Positions 23,501 to 37,600 of a stretch of 64,000 bases of DNA are shown here, piece after piece (positions within the stretch are counted from its first letter, which is position 1; the number at the start of each line of letters is the position of its first letter). The notes beneath the pieces are model-generated. The model saw nothing but the letters and a program-made list of their open reading frames with translations. It was not told the origin of the DNA and ran no database searches. A program made the position numbers and the translations under genes. The stretch lies in the NCBI RefSeq assembly GCF_027744825.2, contig NC_071350.1, positions 186,001 through 250,000 on the forward strand, read 5' to 3'. This DNA comes from Synchiropus splendidus. Lineage: Eukaryota > Chordata > Actinopteri > Syngnathiformes > Callionymidae.

Positions 23501-26500
23501 GCCATAACTTTTCAGGGAAGCTTCAGAACATGAAATTTTAACCTCCCACTATAGCAGAAAGGGTCTTTCTAGTAGTTGCACATCAAATCTAAACTGTCTG
23601 AAGTGTTTTTCCAAAGGTATCAACACTTTTATGTTTGGCGTTCCGAAACCCACCTTATCTCAGGCTGAAAAGCGTTTTTACGCATTGTGCCATAACTTTT
23701 CAGGGAAGCTTCAGAACATGAAATTTTAACCTCCCACTATAGCAGAAAGGGTCTTTCTAGTAGGTGCACATCAAATCTAAGCTGTCTGAAGTGTTTTTCG
23801 AAAGTTATCAACACTTTTATGTTTGGCGTTCCGAAACCCACCTTATCTCAGGCTGAAAAGCGTTTTTGTGCATTGTGCCATAACTTTTCAGGGAAGCTTC
23901 AGAACATGAAATTTTAACCTCCCACTATAGCAGAAAGGGTCTTTCTAGTAGTTGCACATCAAATCTAAACTGTCTGAAGTGTTTTTCCAAAGTTATCAAC
24001 ACTTTTATGTTTGGCGTTCCGAAACCCACCTTATCTCAGGCTGAAAAGCGTTTTTACGCATTGTGCCATAACTTTTCAGGGAAGCTTCAGAACATGAAAT
24101 TTTAACCTCCCACTATAGCAGAAAGGGTCTTTCTAGTAGGTGCACATCAAATCTAAGCTGTCTGAAGTGTTTTTCGAAAGTTATCAACACTTTTATGTTT
24201 GGCGTTCCGAAACCCACCTTATCTCAGGCTGAAAAGCGTTTTTACGCATTGTGCCATAACTTTTCAGGGAAGCTTCAGAACATGAAATTTTAACCTCCCA
24301 CTATAGCAGAAAGGGTCTTTCTAGTAGGTGCACATCAAATCTAAGCTGTCTGAAGTGTTTTTCGAAAGTTATCAACACTTTTATGTTTGGCGTTCCGAAA
24401 CCCACCTTATCTCAGGCTGAAAAGCGTTTTTGTGCATTGTGCCATAACTTTTCAGGGAAGCTTCAGAACATGAAATTTTAACCTCCCACTATAGCAGAAA
24501 GGGTCTTTCTAGTAGTTGCACATCAAATCTAAACTGTCTGAAGTGTTTTTCCAAAGTTATTAACACTTTTATGTTTGGCGTTCCGAAACCCACCTTATCT
24601 CAGGCTGAAAAGCGTTTTTGTGCATTGTGCCATAACTTTTCAGGGAAGCTTCAGAACATGAAATTTTAACCTCCCACTATAGCAGAAAGGGTCTTTCTAG
24701 TAGTTGCACATCAAATCTAAACTGTCTGAAGTGTGTTTCCAAAGTTATCAACACTTTTATGTTTGGCGTTCCGAAACCCACCTTATCTCAGGCTGAAAAG
24801 CGTTTTTGTGCATTGTGCCATAACTTTTCAGGGAAGCTTCAGAACATGAAATTTTAACCTCCCACTATAGCAGAAAGGGTCTTTCTAGTAGTTGCACATC
24901 AAATCTAAACTGTCTGAAGTGTTTTTCCAAAGTTATCAACACTTTTATGTTTGGCGTTCCGAAACCCACCTTATCTCAGGCTGAAAAGCGTTTTTACGCA
25001 TTGTGCCATAACTTTTCAGGGAAGCTTCAGAACATGAAATTTTAACCTCCCACTATAGCAGAAAGGGTCTTTCTAGTAGGTGCACATCAAATCTAAGCTG
25101 TCTGAAGTGTTTTTCGAAAGTTATCAACACTTTTATGTTTGGCGTTCCGAAACCCACCTTATCTCAGGCTGAAAAGCGTTTTTGTGCATTGTGCCATAAC
25201 TTTTCAGGGAAGCTTCAGAACATGAAATTTTAACCTCCCACTATAGCAGAAAGGGTCTTTCTAGTAGTTGCACATCAAATCTAAACTGTCTGAAGTGTTT
25301 TTCCAAAGTTATTAACACTTTTATGTTTGGCGTTCCGAAACCCACCTTATCTCAGGCTGAAAAGCGTTTTTGTGCATTGTGCCATAACTTTTCAGGGAAG
25401 CTTCAGAACATGAAATTTTAACCTCCCACTATAGCAGAAAGGGTCTTTCTAGTAGTTGCACATCAAATCTAAACTGTCTGAAGTGTTTTTCCAAAGTTAT
25501 CAACACTTTTATGTTTGGCGTTCCGAAACCCACCTTATCTCAGGCTGAAAAGCGTTTTTGTGCATTGTGCCATAACTTTTCAGGGAAGCTTCAGAACATG
25601 AAATTTTAACCTCCCACTATAGCAGAAAGGGTCTTTCTAGTAGGTGCACATCAAATCTAAGCTGTCTGAAGTGTTTTTCGAAAGTTATCAACACTTTTAT
25701 GTTTGGCGTTCCGAAACCCACCTTATCTCAGGCTGAAAAGCGTTTTTGTGCATTGTGCCATAACTTTTCAGGGAAGCTTCAGAACATGAAATTTTAACCT
25801 CCCACTATAGCAGAAAGGGTCTTTCTAGTAGTTGCACATCAAATCTAAACTGTCTGAAGTGTTTTTCCAAAGTTATCAACACTTTTATGTTTGGCGTTCC
25901 GAAACCCACCTTATCTCAGGCTGAAAAGCGTTTTTACGCATTGTGCCATAACTTTTCAGGGAAGCTTCAGAACATGAAATTTTAACCTCCCACTATAGCA
26001 GAAAGGGTCTTTCTAGTAGGTGCACATCAAATCTAAGCTGTCTGAAGTGTTTTTCGAAAGTTATCAACACTTTTATGTTTGGCGTTCCGAAACCCACCTT
26101 ATCTCAGGCTGAAAAGCGTTTTTGTGCATTGTGCCATAACTTTTCAGGGAAGCTTCAGAACATGAAATTTTAACCTCCCACTATAGCAGAAAGGGTCTTT
26201 CTAGTAGTTGCACATCAAATCTAAACTGTCTGAAGTGTTTTTCCAAAGTTATCAACACTTTTATGTTTGGCGTTCCGAAACCCACCTTATCTCAGGCTGA
26301 AAAGCGTTTTTACGCATTGTGCCATAACTTTTCAGGGAAGCTTCAGAACATGAAATTTTAACCTCCCACTATAGCAGAAAGGGTCTTTCTAGTAGGTGCA
26401 CATCAAATCTAAGCTGTCTGAAGTGTTTTTCGAAAGTTATCAACACTTTTATGTTTGGCGTTCCGAAACCCACCTTATCTCAGGCTGAAAAGCGTTTTTG

Positions 26501-27260
26501 TGCATTGTGCCATAACTTTTCAGGGAAGCTTCAGAACATGAAATTTTAACCTCCCACTATAGCAGAAAGGGTCTTTCTAGTAGTTGCACATCAAATCTAA
26601 ACTGTCTGAAGTGTTTTTCCAAAGTTATCAACACTTTTATGTTTGGCGTTCCGAAACCCACCTTATCTCAGGCTGAAAAGCGTTTTTACGCATTGTGCCA
26701 TAACTTTTCAGGGAAGCTTCAGAACATGAAATTTTAACCTCCCACTATAGCAGAAAGGGTCTTTCTAGTAGGTGCACATCAAATCTAAGCTGTCTGAAGT
26801 GTTTTTCGAAAGTTATCAACACTTTTATGTTTGGCGTTCCGAAACCCACCTTATCTCAGGCTGAAAAGCGTTTTTGTGCATTGTGCCATAACTTTTCAGG
26901 GAAGCTTCAGAACATGAAATTTTAACCTCCCACTATAGCAGAAAGGGTCTTTCTAGTAGTTGCACATCAAATCTAAACTGTCTGAAGTGTTTTTCCAAAG
27001 TTATCAACACTTTTATGTTTGGCGTTCCGAAACCCACCTTATCTCAGGCTGAAAAGCGTTTTTACGCATTGTGCCATAACTTTTCAGGGAAGCTTCAGAA
27101 CATGAAATTTTAACCTCCCACTATAGCAGAAAGGGTCTTTCTAGTAGGTGCACATCAAATCTAAGCTGTCTGAAGTGTTTTTCGAAAGTTATCAACACTT
27201 TTATGTTTGGCGTTCCGAAACCCACCTTATCTCAGGCTGAAAAGCGTTTTTGTGCATTGT
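23501..27260 (+). repeat. 20-monomer higher-order unit, copy 1 (3760 bp)
   Basis: M126-M145 run B-C'-B-C'-C'-A-E-B-C'-A-E-C' and then four B-C' dimers. Private markers: G at 23617 (GGTATC for GTTATC); a C' monomer that ends in AC instead of GT at 24244-24245; and G at 24735 (GTGTGTTT). All three recur in the same order 3760 bp later. Confidence 0.9.
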
Positions 27261-30200
27261 GCCATAACTTTTCAGGGAAGCTTCAGAACATGAAATTTTA
27301 ACCTCCCACTATAGCAGAAAGGGTCTTTCTAGTAGTTGCACATCAAATCTAAACTGTCTGAAGTGTTTTTCCAAAGGTATCAACACTTTTATGTTTGGCG
27401 TTCCGAAACCCACCTTATCTCAGGCTGAAAAGCGTTTTTACGCATTGTGCCATAACTTTTCAGGGAAGCTTCAGAACATGAAATTTTAACCTCCCACTAT
27501 AGCAGAAAGGGTCTTTCTAGTAGGTGCACATCAAATCTAAGCTGTCTGAAGTGTTTTTCGAAAGTTATCAACACTTTTATGTTTGGCGTTCCGAAACCCA
27601 CCTTATCTCAGGCTGAAAAGCGTTTTTGTGCATTGTGCCATAACTTTTCAGGGAAGCTTCAGAACATGAAATTTTAACCTCCCACTATAGCAGAAAGGGT
27701 CTTTCTAGTAGTTGCACATCAAATCTAAACTGTCTGAAGTGTTTTTCCAAAGTTATCAACACTTTTATGTTTGGCGTTCCGAAACCCACCTTATCTCAGG
27801 CTGAAAAGCGTTTTTACGCATTGTGCCATAACTTTTCAGGGAAGCTTCAGAACATGAAATTTTAACCTCCCACTATAGCAGAAAGGGTCTTTCTAGTAGG
27901 TGCACATCAAATCTAAGCTGTCTGAAGTGTTTTTCGAAAGTTATCAACACTTTTATGTTTGGCGTTCCGAAACCCACCTTATCTCAGGCTGAAAAGCGTT
28001 TTTACGCATTGTGCCATAACTTTTCAGGGAAGCTTCAGAACATGAAATTTTAACCTCCCACTATAGCAGAAAGGGTCTTTCTAGTAGGTGCACATCAAAT
28101 CTAAGCTGTCTGAAGTGTTTTTCGAAAGTTATCAACACTTTTATGTTTGGCGTTCCGAAACCCACCTTATCTCAGGCTGAAAAGCGTTTTTGTGCATTGT
28201 GCCATAACTTTTCAGGGAAGCTTCAGAACATGAAATTTTAACCTCCCACTATAGCAGAAAGGGTCTTTCTAGTAGTTGCACATCAAATCTAAACTGTCTG
28301 AAGTGTTTTTCCAAAGTTATTAACACTTTTATGTTTGGCGTTCCGAAACCCACCTTATCTCAGGCTGAAAAGCGTTTTTGTGCATTGTGCCATAACTTTT
28401 CAGGGAAGCTTCAGAACATGAAATTTTAACCTCCCACTATAGCAGAAAGGGTCTTTCTAGTAGTTGCACATCAAATCTAAACTGTCTGAAGTGTGTTTCC
28501 AAAGTTATCAACACTTTTATGTTTGGCGTTCCGAAACCCACCTTATCTCAGGCTGAAAAGCGTTTTTGTGCATTGTGCCATAACTTTTCAGGGAAGCTTC
28601 AGAACATGAAATTTTAACCTCCCACTATAGCAGAAAGGGTCTTTCTAGTAGTTGCACATCAAATCTAAACTGTCTGAAGTGTTTTTCCAAAGTTATCAAC
28701 ACTTTTATGTTTGGCGTTCCGAAACCCACCTTATCTCAGGCTGAAAAGCGTTTTTACGCATTGTGCCATAACTTTTCAGGGAAGCTTCAGAACATGAAAT
28801 TTTAACCTCCCACTATAGCAGAAAGGGTCTTTCTAGTAGGTGCACATCAAATCTAAGCTGTCTGAAGTGTTTTTCGAAAGTTATCAACACTTTTATGTTT
28901 GGCGTTCCGAAACCCACCTTATCTCAGGCTGAAAAGCGTTTTTGTGCATTGTGCCATAACTTTTCAGGGAAGCTTCAGAACATGAAATTTTAACCTCCCA
29001 CTATAGCAGAAAGGGTCTTTCTAGTAGTTGCACATCAAATCTAAACTGTCTGAAGTGTTTTTCCAAAGTTATTAACACTTTTATGTTTGGCGTTCCGAAA
29101 CCCACCTTATCTCAGGCTGAAAAGCGTTTTTGTGCATTGTGCCATAACTTTTCAGGGAAGCTTCAGAACATGAAATTTTAACCTCCCACTATAGCAGAAA
29201 GGGTCTTTCTAGTAGTTGCACATCAAATCTAAACTGTCTGAAGTGTTTTTCCAAAGTTATCAACACTTTTATGTTTGGCGTTCCGAAACCCACCTTATCT
29301 CAGGCTGAAAAGCGTTTTTGTGCATTGTGCCATAACTTTTCAGGGAAGCTTCAGAACATGAAATTTTAACCTCCCACTATAGCAGAAAGGGTCTTTCTAG
29401 TAGGTGCACATCAAATCTAAGCTGTCTGAAGTGTTTTTCGAAAGTTATCAACACTTTTATGTTTGGCGTTCCGAAACCCACCTTATCTCAGGCTGAAAAG
29501 CGTTTTTGTGCATTGTGCCATAACTTTTCAGGGAAGCTTCAGAACATGAAATTTTAACCTCCCACTATAGCAGAAAGGGTCTTTCTAGTAGTTGCACATC
29601 AAATCTAAACTGTCTGAAGTGTTTTTCCAAAGTTATCAACACTTTTATGTTTGGCGTTCCGAAACCCACCTTATCTCAGGCTGAAAAGCGTTTTTACGCA
29701 TTGTGCCATAACTTTTCAGGGAAGCTTCAGAACATGAAATTTTAACCTCCCACTATAGCAGAAAGGGTCTTTCTAGTAGGTGCACATCAAATCTAAGCTG
29801 TCTGAAGTGTTTTTCGAAAGTTATCAACACTTTTATGTTTGGCGTTCCGAAACCCACCTTATCTCAGGCTGAAAAGCGTTTTTGTGCATTGTGCCATAAC
29901 TTTTCAGGGAAGCTTCAGAACATGAAATTTTAACCTCCCACTATAGCAGAAAGGGTCTTTCTAGTAGTTGCACATCAAATCTAAACTGTCTGAAGTGTTT
30001 TTCCAAAGTTATCAACACTTTTATGTTTGGCGTTCCGAAACCCACCTTATCTCAGGCTGAAAAGCGTTTTTACGCATTGTGCCATAACTTTTCAGGGAAG
30101 CTTCAGAACATGAAATTTTAACCTCCCACTATAGCAGAAAGGGTCTTTCTAGTAGGTGCACATCAAATCTAAGCTGTCTGAAGTGTTTTTCGAAAGTTAT

Positions 30201-30644
30201 CAACACTTTTATGTTTGGCGTTCCGAAACCCACCTTATCTCAGGCTGAAAAGCGTTTTTGTGCATTGTGCCATAACTTTTCAGGGAAGCTTCAGAACATG
30301 AAATTTTAACCTCCCACTATAGCAGAAAGGGTCTTTCTAGTAGTTGCACATCAAATCTAAACTGTCTGAAGTGTTTTTCCAAAGTTATCAACACTTTTAT
30401 GTTTGGCGTTCCGAAACCCACCTTATCTCAGGCTGAAAAGCGTTTTTACGCATTGTGCCATAACTTTTCAGGGAAGCTTCAGAACATGAAATTTTAACCT
30501 CCCACTATAGCAGAAAGGGTCTTTCTAGTAGGTGCACATCAAATCTAAGCTGTCTGAAGTGTTTTTCGAAAGTTATCAACACTTTTATGTTTGGCATTCC
30601 GAAACCCACCTTATCTCAGGCTGAAAAGCGTTTTTGTGCATTGT
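27261..30644 (+). repeat. 20-monomer unit, copy 2 shortened to 18 monomers (3384 bp)
   Basis: M146-M163 repeat the order of 23501-27260 with the same private markers (G at 27377, the C' with AC at 180-181, G at 28495). Only three B-C' dimers close the unit instead of four, so the copy is one dimer (376 bp) shorter. Its last C' has a new A (GGCATTCC near 30595). Loss or gain of exactly one dimer is what misaligned exchange within the B-C' run would give. Confidence 0.9.
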
Positions 30645-32336
30645 GCCATAACTTTTCAGGGAAGCTTCAGAACATGAAATTTTAACCTCCCACTATAGCA
30701 GAAAGGGTCTTTCTAGTAGTTGCACATCAAATCTAAACTGTCTGAAGTGTTTTTCCAAAGGTATCAACACTTTTATGTTTGGCGTTCCGAAACCCACCTT
30801 ATCTCAGGCTGAAAAGCGTTTTTACGCATTGTGCCATAACTTTTCAGGGAAGCTTCAGAACATGAAATTTTAACCTCCCACTATAGCAGAAAGGGTCTTT
30901 CTAGTAGGTGCACATCAAATCTAAGCTGTCTGAAGTGTTTTTCGAAAGTTATCAACACTTTTATGTTTGGCGTTCCGAAACCCACCTTATCTCAGGCTGA
31001 AAAGCGTTTTTGTGCATTGTGCCATAACTTTTCAGGGAAGCTTCAGAACATGAAATTTTAACCTCCCACTATAGCAGAAAGGGTCTTTCTAGTAGTTGCA
31101 CATCAAATCTAAACTGTCTGAAGTGTTTTTCCAAAGTTATCAACACTTTTATGTTTGGCGTTCCGAAACCCACCTTATCTCAGGCTGAAAAGCGTTTTTA
31201 CGCATTGTGCCATAACTTTTCAGGGAAGCTTCAGAACATGAAATTTTAACCTCCCACTATAGCAGAAAGGGTCTCTCTAGTAGGTGCACATCAAATCTAA
31301 GCTGTCTGAAGTGTTTTTCGAAAGTTATCAACACTTTTATGTTTGGCGTTCCGAAACCCACCTTATCTCAGGCTGAAAAGCGTTTTTACGCATTGTGCCA
31401 TAACTTTTCAGGGAAGCTTCAGAACATGAAATTTTAACCTCCCACTATAGCAGAAAGGGTCTTTCTAGTAGGTGCACATCAAATCTAAGCTGTCTGAAGT
31501 GTTTTTCGAAAGTTATCAACACTTTTATGTTTGGCGTTCCGAAACCCACCTTATCTCAGGCTGAAAAGCGTTTTTGTGCATTGTGCCATAACTTTTCAGG
31601 GAAGCTTCAGAACATGAAATTTTAACCTCCCACTATAGCAGAAAGGGTCTTTCTAGTAGTTGCACATCAAATCTAAACTGTCTGAAGTGTCTTTCCAAAG
31701 TTATTAACACTTTTATGTTTGGCGTTCCGAAACCCACCTTATCTCAGGCTGAAAAGCGTTTTTGTGCATTGTGCCATAACTTTTCAGGGAAGCTTCAGAA
31801 CATGAAATTTTAACCTCCCACTATAGCAGAAAGGGTCTTTCTAGTAGTTGCACATCAAATCTAAACTGTCTGAAGTGTGTTTCCAAAGTTATCAACACTT
31901 TTATGTTTGGCGTTCCGAAACCCACCTTATCTCAGGCTGAAAAGCGTTTTTGTGCATTGTGCCATAACTTTTCAGGGAAGCTTCAGAACATGAAATTTTA
32001 ACCTCCCACTATAGCAGAAAGGGTCTTTCTAGTAGTTGCACATCAAATCTAAACTGTCTGAAGTGTTTTTCCAAAGTTATCAACACTTTTATGTTTGGCG
32101 TTCCGAAACCCACCTTATCTCAGGCTGAAAAGCGTTTTTACGCATTGTGCCATAACTTTTCAGGGAAGCTTCAGAACATGAAATTTTAACCTCCCACTAT
32201 AGCAGAAAGGGTCTTTCTAGTAGGTGCACATCAAATCTAAGCTGTCTGAAGTGTTTTTCGAAAGTTATCAACACTTTTATGTTTGGCGTTCCGAAACCCA
32301 CCTTATCTCAGGCTGAAAAGCGTTTTTGTGCATTGT
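30645..32336 (+). repeat. 20-monomer unit, copy 3 truncated to 9 monomers (1692 bp)
   Basis: M164-M172 repeat the first nine monomers of the unit, including G at 30761, the C' with AC at 180-181 and G at 31879. New private changes are CTCTCTAG near 31275 and TCTTTCC near 31691. The next monomer, at 32337, is type D and leaves the pattern, so this is where the dimer-rich zone ends. Confidence 0.88.
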
Positions 32337-35300
32337 GCCATAACTTTTCAGGGAAGCTTCAGAACATGAAATTTTAACCTCCCACTATAGCAGAAAGGGT
32401 CTTTCTAGTAGTTGCACATCAAATCTAAGCTGTCTGAAGTGTTTTTCAAAAGTTATCAACACTTTTATGTTTGGCGTTCCGAAACCCACCTTATCTCAGG
32501 CTGAAAAGCGTTTTTGTGCATTGTGCCATAACTTTTCAGGAAAGCTTCAGAACATGAAATTTTAACCTCCCACTATAGCAGAAAGGGTCTTTCTAGTAGG
32601 TGCACATCAAATCTAAGCTCTCTGAAGTGTTTTTCGAAAGTTATCAACACTTTTATGTTTGGCGTTCCGAAACCCACCTTATCTCAGGCTGAAAAGCGTT
32701 TTTGTGCATTGTGCCATAACTTTTCAGGGAAGCTTCAGAACATGAAATTTTAACCTCCCACTATAGCAGAAAGGGTCTTTCTAGTAGTTGCACATCAAAT
32801 CTAAACTGTCTGAAGTGTTTTTCCAAAGTTATTAACACTTTTATGTTTGGCGTTCCGAAACCCACCTTATCTCAGGCTGAAAAGCGTTTTTGTGCATTGT
32901 GCCATAACTTTTCAGGGAAGCTTCAGAACATGAAATTTTAACCTCCCACTATAGCAGAAAGGGTCTTTCTAGTAGTTGCACATCAAATCTAAACTGTCTG
33001 AAGTGTTTTTCCAAAGTTATTAACACTTTTATGTTTGGCGTTCCGAAACCCACCTTATCTCAGGCTGAAAAGCGTTTTTGTGCATTGTGCCATAACTTTT
33101 CAGGGAAGCTTCAGAACATGAAATTTTAACCTCCCACTATAGCAGAAAGGGTCTTTCTAGTAGTTGCACATCAAATCTAAACTGTCTGAAGTGTTTTTCC
33201 AAAGTTATCAACACTTTTATGTTTGGCGTTCCGAAACCCACCTTATCTCAGGCTGAAAAGCGTTTTTGTGCATTGTGCCATAACTTTTCAGGGAAGCTTC
33301 AGAACATGAAATTTTAACCTCCCACTATAGCAGAAAGGGTCTTTCTAGTAGTTGCACATCAAATCTAAACTGTCTGAAGTGTTTTTCAAAAGTTATCAAC
33401 ACTTTTATGTTTGGCGTTCCGAAACCCACCTTATCTCAGGCTGAAAAGCGTTTTTGTGCATTGTGCCATAACTTTTCAGGGAAGCTTCAGAACATGAAAT
33501 TTTAACCTCCCACTATAGCAGAAAGGGTCTTTCTAGTAGTTGCACATCAAATCTAAACTGTCTGAAGTGTTTTTCCAAAGTTATCAACACTTTTATGTTT
33601 GGCGTTCCGAAACCCACCTTATCTCAGGCTGAAAAGCGTTTTTACGCATTGTGCCATAACTTTTCAGGGAAGCTTCAGAACATGAAATTTTAACCTCCCA
33701 CTATAGCAGAAAGGGTCTTTCTAGTAGTTGCACATCAAATCTAAACTGTCTGAAGTGTTTTTCCAAAGTTATCAACACTTTTATGTTTGGCGTTCCGAAA
33801 CCCACCTTATCTCAGGCTGAAAAGCGTTTTTGTGCATTGTGCCATAACTTTTCAGGGAAGCTTCAGAACATGAAATTTTAACCTCCCACTATAGCAGAAA
33901 GGGTCTTTCTAGTAGTTGCACATCAAATCTAAGCTGTCTGAAGTGTTTTTCAAAAGTTATCAACACTTTTATGTTTGGCGTTCCGAAACCCACCTTATCT
34001 CAGGCTGAAAAGCGTTTTTGTGCATTGTGCCATAACTTTTCAGGAAAGCTTCAGAACATGAAATTTTAACCTCCCACTATAGCAGAAAGGGTCTTTCTAG
34101 TAGGTGCACATCAAATCTAAGCTCTCTGAAGTGTTTTTCGAAAGTTATCAACACTTTTATGTTTGGCGTTCCGAAACCCACCTTATCTCAGGCTGAAAAG
34201 CGTTTTTGTGCATTGTGCCATAACTTTTCAGGGAAGCTTCAGAACATGAAATTTTAACCTCCCACTATAGCAGAAAGGGTCTTTCTAGTAGTTGCACATC
34301 AAATCTAAACTGTCTGAAGTGTTTTTCCAAAGTTATTAACACTTTTATGTTTGGCGTTCCGAAACCCACCTTATCTCAGGCTGAAAAGCGTTTTTGTGCA
34401 TTGTGCCATAACTTTTCAGGGAAGCTTCAGAACATGAAATTTTAACCTCCCACTATAGCAGAAAGGGTCTTTCTAGTAGTTGCACATCAAATCTAAACTG
34501 TCTGAAGTGTTTTTCCAAAGTTATTAACACTTTTATGTTTGGCGTTCCGAAACCCACCTTATCTCAGGCTGAAAAGCGTTTTTGTGCATTGTGCCATAAC
34601 TTTTCAGGGAAGCTTCAGAACATGAAATTTTAACCTCCCACTATAGCAGAAAGGGTCTTTCTAGTAGTTGCACATCAAATCTAAACTGTCTGAAGTGTTT
34701 TTCGAAAGTTATCAACACTTTTATGTTTGGCGTTCCGAAACCCACCTTATCTCAGGCTGAAAAGCGTTTTTACGCATTGTGCCATAACTTTTCAGGGAAG
34801 CTTCAGAACATGAAATTTTAACCTCCCACTATAGCAGAAAGGGTCTTTCTAGTAGGTGCACATCAAATCTAAGCTGTCTGAAGTGTTTTTCGAAAGTTAT
34901 CAACACTTTTATGTTTGGCGTTCCGAAACCCACCTTATCTCAGGCTGAAAAGCGTTTTTGTGCATTGTGCCATAACTTTTCAGGGAAGCTTTAGAACATG
35001 AAATTTTAACCTCCCACTATAGCAGAAAGGGTCTTTCTAGTAGTTGCACATCAAATCTAAACTGTCTGAAGTGTTTTTCCAAAGTTATCAACACTTTTAT
35101 GTTTGGCGTTCCGAAACCCACCTTATCTCAGGCTGAAAAGCGTTTTTACGCATTGTGCCATAACTTTTCAGGGAAGCTTCAGAACATGAAATTTTAACCT
35201 CCCACTATAGCAGAAAGGGTCTTTCTAGTAGGTGCACATCAAATCTAAGCTGTCTGAAGTGTTTTTCGAAAGTTATCAACACTTTTATGTTTGGCGTTCC

Positions 35301-37600
35301 GAAACCCACCTTATCTCAGGCTGAAAAGCGTTTTTGTGCATTGTGCCATAACTTTTCAGGGAAGCTTCAGAACATGAAATTTTAACCTCCCACTATAGCA
35401 GAAAGGGTCTTTCTAGTAGTTGCACATCAAATCTAAACTGTCTGAAGTGTTTTTCCAAAGTTATCAACACTTTTATGTTTGGCGTTCCGAAACCCACCTT
35501 ATCTCAGGCTGAAAAGCGTTTTTACGCATTGTGCCATAACTTTCCAGGGAAGCTTCAGAACATGAAATTTTAACCTCCCACTATAGCAGAAAGGGTCTTT
35601 CTAGTAGGTGCACATCAAATCTAAGCTGTCTGAAGTGTTTTTCGAAAGTTATCAACACTTTTATGTTTGGCGTTCCGAAACCCACCTTATCTCAGGCTGA
35701 AAAGCGATTTTGTGCATTGTGCCATAACTTTTCAGGGAAGCTTCAGAACATGAAATTTTAACCTCCCACTATAGCAGAAAGGGTCTTTCTAGTAGTTGCA
35801 CATCAAATCTAAGCTGTCTGAAGTGTTTTTCAAAAGTTATCAACACTTTTATGTTTGGCGTTCCGAAACCCACCTTATCTCAGGCTGAAAAGCGTTTTTG
35901 TGCATTGTGCCATAACTTTTCAGGAAAGCTTCAGAACATGAAATTTTAACCTCCCACTATAGCAGAAAGGGTCTTTCTAGTAGTTGCACATCAAATCTAA
36001 ACTGTCTGAAGTGTTTTTCCAAAGTTATCAACACTTTTATGTTTGGCGTTCCAAAACCCACCTTATCTCAGGCTGAAAAGCGTTTTTACGCATTGTGCCA
36101 TAACTTTTCAGGGAAGCTTCAGAACATGAAATTGTAACCTCCCACTATAGCAGAAAGGGTCTTTCTAGTAGGTGCACATCAAATCTAAGCTCTCTGAAGT
36201 GTTTTTCGAAAGTTATCAACACTTTTATGTTTGGCGTTCCGAAACCCACCTTATCTCAGGCTGAAAAGCGTTTTTGGGCATTGTGCCATAACTTTTCAGG
36301 AAAGCTTCAGAACATGAAATTTTAACCTCCCACTATAGCAGAAAGGGTCTTTCTAGTAGTTGCACATCAAATCTAAACTGTCTGAAGTGTTTTTCCAAAG
36401 TTATTAACACTTTTATGTTTGGCGTTCCGAAACCCACCTTATCTCAGGCTGAAAAGCGTTTTTGTGCATTGTGCCATAACTTTTCAGGGAAGCTTCAGAA
36501 CATGAAATTTTAACCTCCCACTATAGCAGAAAGGGTCTTTCTAGTAGTTGCACATCAAATCTAAACTGTCTGAAGTGTTTTTCCAAAGTTATCAACACTT
36601 TTATGTTTGGCGTTCCGAAACCCACCTTATCTCAGGCTGAAAAGCGTTTTTACGCATTGTGCCATAACTTTTCAGGGAAGCTTCAGAACATGAAATTTTT
36701 ACCTTCCACTATAGCAGAAAGGGTCTTTCTAGTAGGTGCACATCAAATCTAAGCTCTCTGAAGTGTTTTTCGAAAGTTATCAACACTTTTATGTTTGGCG
36801 TTCCGAAACCCACCTTATCTCAGGCTGAAAAGCGTTTTTGTGCATTGTGCCATAACTTTTCAGGGAAGCTTCAGAACATGAAATTTTAACCTCCCACTAT
36901 AGCAGAAAGGGTCTTTCTAGTAGTTGCACATCAAATCTAAACTGTCTGAAGTGTTTTTCCAAAGTTATTAACACTTTTATGTTTGGCGTTCCGAAACCCA
37001 CCTTATCTCAGGCTGAAAAGCGTTTTTGTGCATTGTGCCATAACTTTTCAGGGAAGCTTCAGAACATGAAATTTTAACCTCCCACTATAGCAGAAAGGGT
37101 CTTTCTAGTAGTTGCACATCAAATCTAAACTGTCTGAAGTGTTTTTCCAAAGTTATCAACACTTTTATGTTTGGCGTTCCGAAACCCACCTTATCTCAGG
37201 CTGAAAAGCGTTTTTGTGCATTGTGCCATAACTTTTCAGGGAAGCTTCAGAACATGAAATTTTAACCTCCCACTATAGCAGAAAGGGTCTTTCTAGTAGT
37301 TGCACATCAAATCTAAACTGTCTGAAGTGTTTTTCCAAAGTTATCAACACTTTTATGTTTGGCGTTCCGAAACCCACCTTATCTCAGGCTGAAAAGCGTT
37401 TTTGTGCATTGTGCCATAACTTTTCAGGGAAGCTTCAGAACATGAAATTTTAACCTCCCACTATAGCAGAAAGGGTCTTTCTAGTAGTTGCACATCAAAT
37501 CTAAACTGTCTGAAGTGTTTTTCAAAAGTTATCAACACTTTTATGTTTGGCGTTCCGAAACCCACCTTATCTCAGGCTGAAAAGCGTTTTTGTGCATTGT
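32337..37600 (+). repeat. Array zone 5: mixed types with several recombinant monomers (M173-M200)
   Basis: Twenty-eight monomers begin with D-C-A-A as in zone 3, then lose a clear unit. Recombinant monomers cluster here: M178 (33277) and M200 (37413) have A93 with A112, and M185 (34593) has A93 with G112 and AC180. Private changes are unusually dense between about 34990 and 36710, for example TTTAGAAC, TTTCCAGG, GCGATTTT, TTCCAAAACC, ATTGTAACC and TTTTTACCTTCC. This looks like a transition between two locally homogenised domains. Confidence 0.75.
34593..34780 (+). repeat. Recombinant monomer M185 (B with C-type site 112)
   Basis: All diagnostic sites match type B (T76, A93, G96, C121, AC180) except G at 112, which creates TTCGAA and is otherwise limited to C and C'. 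Either a very short conversion tract or an independent C-to-G change would explain it. Confidence 0.65.
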
